Source: Bacteroidetes bacterium UBA4009
Lineage (GTDB): Bacteria > Bacteroidota > Bacteroidia > NS11-12g > UBA9320
Reading direction: 5' to 3'
DNA: 13,295 bases
NCBI GenBank assembly: GCA_002384205.1
Contig: DGBH01000012.1
Coordinates: forward strand, 1-13,295
The notes below the pieces were generated by a model. That model saw nothing but the letters and a program-made list of their open reading frames with translations, had not been told where the DNA came from and made no database searches. Positions 11,851 through 13,295 of this stretch are shown one piece after another (the first letter of the stretch is position 1; each line of letters opens with the position of its first letter). A program made the position numbers and the translations under genes.

Positions 11851-11974
11851 TTCGGTTAACCCCGCATATATAATAGGAATAGTATTTTTAATAGTTTTGT
11901 TTTATACATCACTAACTATAGGCTGGCAAAATAGAATTCAGTGGCTACAAACAATTGCACAAGAGGAAAAATAA
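11840..11974 (+). CDS. Small single-TM protein
   Basis: This is a 44-aa protein with one hydrophobic segment (about 9-28, AYIIGIVFLIVLFYTSLTIG), a short acidic N-terminus (MDDSSVNP) and a polar C-terminus. ATG 11840 is preferred to the in-frame ATG at 11771, which lies deep inside the Cys-rich gene; AAGAAAG precedes 11840. It overlaps the Cys-rich gene by 11 nt and the lipase by one base (TAATG). Size and topology would suit a small holin, antiholin or membrane regulator, but nothing specific is seen. Confidence 0.65.
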   Translation: MDDSSVNPAYIIGIVFLIVLFYTSLTIGWQNRIQWLQTIAQEEK

Positions 11975-12702
11975 TGTTCAACTTAAATTTTAAAATGTCG
12001 TTAATGGCAGAGATGGCGTACCTAAGCGGTAAAGAAGCTAAAGCTAAAACTAAACAATACGGCATCACAGGCCATAAATTCTGGGACGCCGATGGGGCGC
12101 AATGCCACGCATTTTGGAACAAAGATGAATACGTTTTAGCATTTCGTGGCACACAGCCCGAAGAGTTATCAGATCTTCTTGCTGACTTAAATGCTATTCC
12201 TCGTGGAGCTATGACACACGGCTTAGTTCACTCAGGTTTTCGCGGTGAGCTAGATAAACTATGGGATGACATTGTTAAGCATCAAAAGTCTCATTCTAGT
12301 AGAAAGCTTTATATCACAGGGCATTCATTAGGTGCTGCTATGGCTACTATCGCTACTTCTCGCTTTGAAGAAACTATGAAAGTTGAGCAGCTAACTACGT
12401 TTGGTTCGCCAAGAGTTGGAACAAGAAAATTTGTTAACGCTATTGAAACAACTCATTACCGATTCGTTAATAACAACGACATAGTTACTAAAGTTCCTTT
12501 ATGGATTATGGGATATAAACATCACGGTCTTTTGCAGTATATTAACTTTTACGGTAATATACGTAAGCTAACAACTTGGCAAGCGATTAAAGACAAGTGG
12601 CGCGGATATAAATCAGGCATTCTTGATGGTGCCTTAGACCACGGAATGGCTAATTATGTTAAAGCTCTGGGCAACCAAAAAGAATCTGATATAAATAAAT
12701 AA
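11974..12702 (+). CDS. Class 3 lipase (alpha/beta hydrolase)
   Basis: This is a 242-aa protein. The nucleophile elbow is LYITGHSLGAAMATIA with S118 in GHSLG. VLAFRGT (54-60) is the conserved strand before the oxyanion region, VHSGFRGELD (85-94) and TTFGSPRVG (141-149) are typical class 3 segments. The catalytic Asp is D169 in NNNDIVTKVP and the His probably H223 in LDHGMANYV, like the DHLSYF of fungal lipases; YKHHG (181-185) is the other conserved His segment. A full triad implies activity on acylglycerols or phospholipids. There is no signal peptide, so it acts inside the cell or is released at lysis. ATG 11974 is chosen over 11941 because AGAGGAAA precedes it and the start overlaps the previous stop. 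It could loosen the inner membrane at lysis or recycle host lipid; neither is shown. Confidence 0.9.
   Translation: MFNLNFKMSLMAEMAYLSGKEAKAKTKQYGITGHKFWDADGAQCHAFWNKDEYVLAFRGTQPEELSDLLADLNAIPRGAMTHGLVHSGFRGELDKLWDDIVKHQKSHSSRKLYITGHSLGAAMATIATSRFEETMKVEQLTTFGSPRVGTRKFVNAIETTHYRFVNNNDIVTKVPLWIMGYKHHGLLQYINFYGNIRKLTTWQAIKDKWRGYKSGILDGALDHGMANYVKALGNQKESDINK
12690..12697 (+). promoter_or_regulatory. T4-type late promoter of the repeat-fibre gene
   Basis: Exact TATAAATA inside the last codons of the lipase gene, 28 nt before ATG 12726. The following gene has the strong ribosome site TAGGAGA. Confidence 0.75.
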
Positions 12703-12725
12703 CATTAATATATAGGAGAATAAAA

Positions 12726-13295
12726 ATGGCATCTACATACAGAGCATACGCCGATAGAATGGGCGCTACAGCAGCAACAGATTATATAGGCAAACCAGGA
12801 GATATTTTCTGGGATCAGGCGAATGGAGCATTACGAGTATCTGATGGGGCAACCGCAGGTGGTACTCTAATCGGTGGTGGTGGCGGTGGTGCAACCACTT
12901 GGGCAGCTATTACTAATATTAATAATGCTAACGGGCCATACGCAATAGCAGTTGGGTTTACCGCGGGTTACACAACTCAAGGCACAAGTGGAATAGCAAT
13001 TGGTAACTCCGCAGGTAGTAATACACAAGGCAATTTTGCAGTAGCAATTGGTGCCACTGCTGGTCAAACAACTCAAGGAACACTAGCAGTAGCAGTTGGT
13101 CAAGCTGCTGGTCAAACAACTCAAGGCGAAAGTGCTGTAGCAGTTGGTTACCGAGCAGGTTACACAGGTCAAAGTAGCAATGCAGTAGCAGTTGGCATCA
13201 ATGCTGGTCAATCAGATCAAGGCTCAGAAGCAGTAGCAGTTGGTATTTATGCTGGTAGTAATACACAAGGTAATAATGCAGTAGCAGTTGGTAAT
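12726..13295 (+). CDS. Fibre-like virion protein with YadA-type repeats (cut by right edge)
   Basis: 190 codons are open to the window end. Residues 1-50 form a conserved-looking phage structural N-terminus: KPGDIFWDQANGALRVSDG (23-41) has the G-D-I-[FW] ... R-V-S-D-G pattern seen at the start of phage virion proteins, and probably anchors it to the particle. A Gly-rich linker (49-55) follows. From residue 70 to the edge there are more than seven copies of a 16-residue repeat with the core AVAVG-x2-AG-x3-Q, the kind found in heads of trimeric autotransporter adhesins (YadA/Hia) and in some phage and giant-virus surface proteins. It would fold as a trimeric left-handed beta-roll stalk or tip. 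It is transcribed from the late promoter at 12690. This is likely a host-binding fibre or decoration protein. Confidence 0.85.
   Translation, partial: MASTYRAYADRMGATAATDYIGKPGDIFWDQANGALRVSDGATAGGTLIGGGGGGATTWAAITNINNANGPYAIAVGFTAGYTTQGTSGIAIGNSAGSNTQGNFAVAIGATAGQTTQGTLAVAVGQAAGQTTQGESAVAVGYRAGYTGQSSNAVAVGINAGQSDQGSEAVAVGIYAGSNTQGNNAVAVGN
12933..13295 (+). repeat. 48-bp tandem repeat array (16-aa units), continuing off the edge
   Basis: Seven full units of 48 bp and part of an eighth run to the window end, with the most constant stretch GCAGTAGCAGTTGGT recurring every 48 bp (first seen as GCAATAGCAGTTGGG near 12942). Units vary mainly at the two residues after AVAVG and at the three before Gln. 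Confidence 0.9.

Noticed and set aside
12867..13076. Minus-strand open frame with many Cys over the repeat fibre gene
   Set aside because: It is the antisense of the 48-bp repeats; its periodic Cys come from the AVAVG-coding sequence, and it lacks a ribosome site.
12933..13295. CRISPR-like spaced repeats
   Set aside because: Repeats are in frame every 48 bp within one open reading frame and encode a regular protein motif; there are no constant direct repeats separated by unique spacers.

Overview
This window looks like the genome of a lytic, T4-like (myovirus-type) marine bacteriophage. The evidence is: gene density close to 100 percent with many 1-14 nt gene overlaps; at least seven exact copies of the T4 late-promoter octamer TATAAATA, nearly all just upstream of structural or exported-protein genes; tail-fibre-like genes; and small conserved-looking phage proteins (EF-hand two-TM protein, SprT-like zincin, MIDP-type membrane protein). 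No capsid, polymerase or terminase gene is present, so the assignment rests on promoters, layout and family resemblance. The phage-encoded IscU and IscA are of the proteobacterial ISC type and very close to my memory of the E. coli proteins, which suggests a gammaproteobacterial marine host rather than SAR11. That host call is inference.

Layout. (A) 1-3161, minus strand: one late operon reading leftward: a 64-aa small protein, a 481-aa tail-fibre-like protein, a 192-aa protein with heptad repeats, a very AT-rich sulfotransferase-like gene, and the start of a radical SAM enzyme that runs off the left edge. (B) 3242-3253: a perfectly palindromic double late promoter that fires this operon to the left and a monocistronic EF-hand/two-TM membrane protein gene (3308-3640, closed by a hairpin terminator) to the right. 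(C) 3736-6675, minus strand: early-type genes driven by sigma70-like promoters (TTGACA/TATAAT), two of which share an 18-nt identical segment. It holds a 91-aa protein, an SprT-like HExxH protein, iscA, iscU, a small GTG-start coiled-coil gene, a GNAT-like protein and a 170-aa unknown. (D) 6765-8055, minus strand: a C-terminally anchored MIDP protein and an exported DNA/RNA non-specific endonuclease with its own late promoter. (E) 8056-8261: divergent control region with one leftward and two tandem rightward late promoters around a TTTGACA-N5-TGTCAAA dyad. (F) 8262-12702, plus strand: a long late operon beginning with five consecutive signal-peptide proteins, followed by a membrane-anchored coiled-coil protein, a 43-aa Cys-rich protein, a 44-aa single-TM protein and a class 3 lipase. 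(G) 12726-end: a fibre-like protein with YadA-type 16-residue repeats behind its own late promoter, cut by the right edge.

The most notable part is region F. Late in infection the phage appears to build a set of exported, Cys-containing envelope proteins. One resembles a fimbrial or spore-coat-U beta-sandwich subunit, the next weakly resembles a pilus periplasmic chaperone domain, and the first two overlap so that one stretch of DNA encodes a C-terminal membrane tail in one frame and a signal peptide in another. Together with the exported nuclease, the lipase and the coiled-coil anchor, this could be an undescribed envelope-remodelling, surface-display or lysis module. The second notable part is the complete phage-borne IscU-IscA pair.
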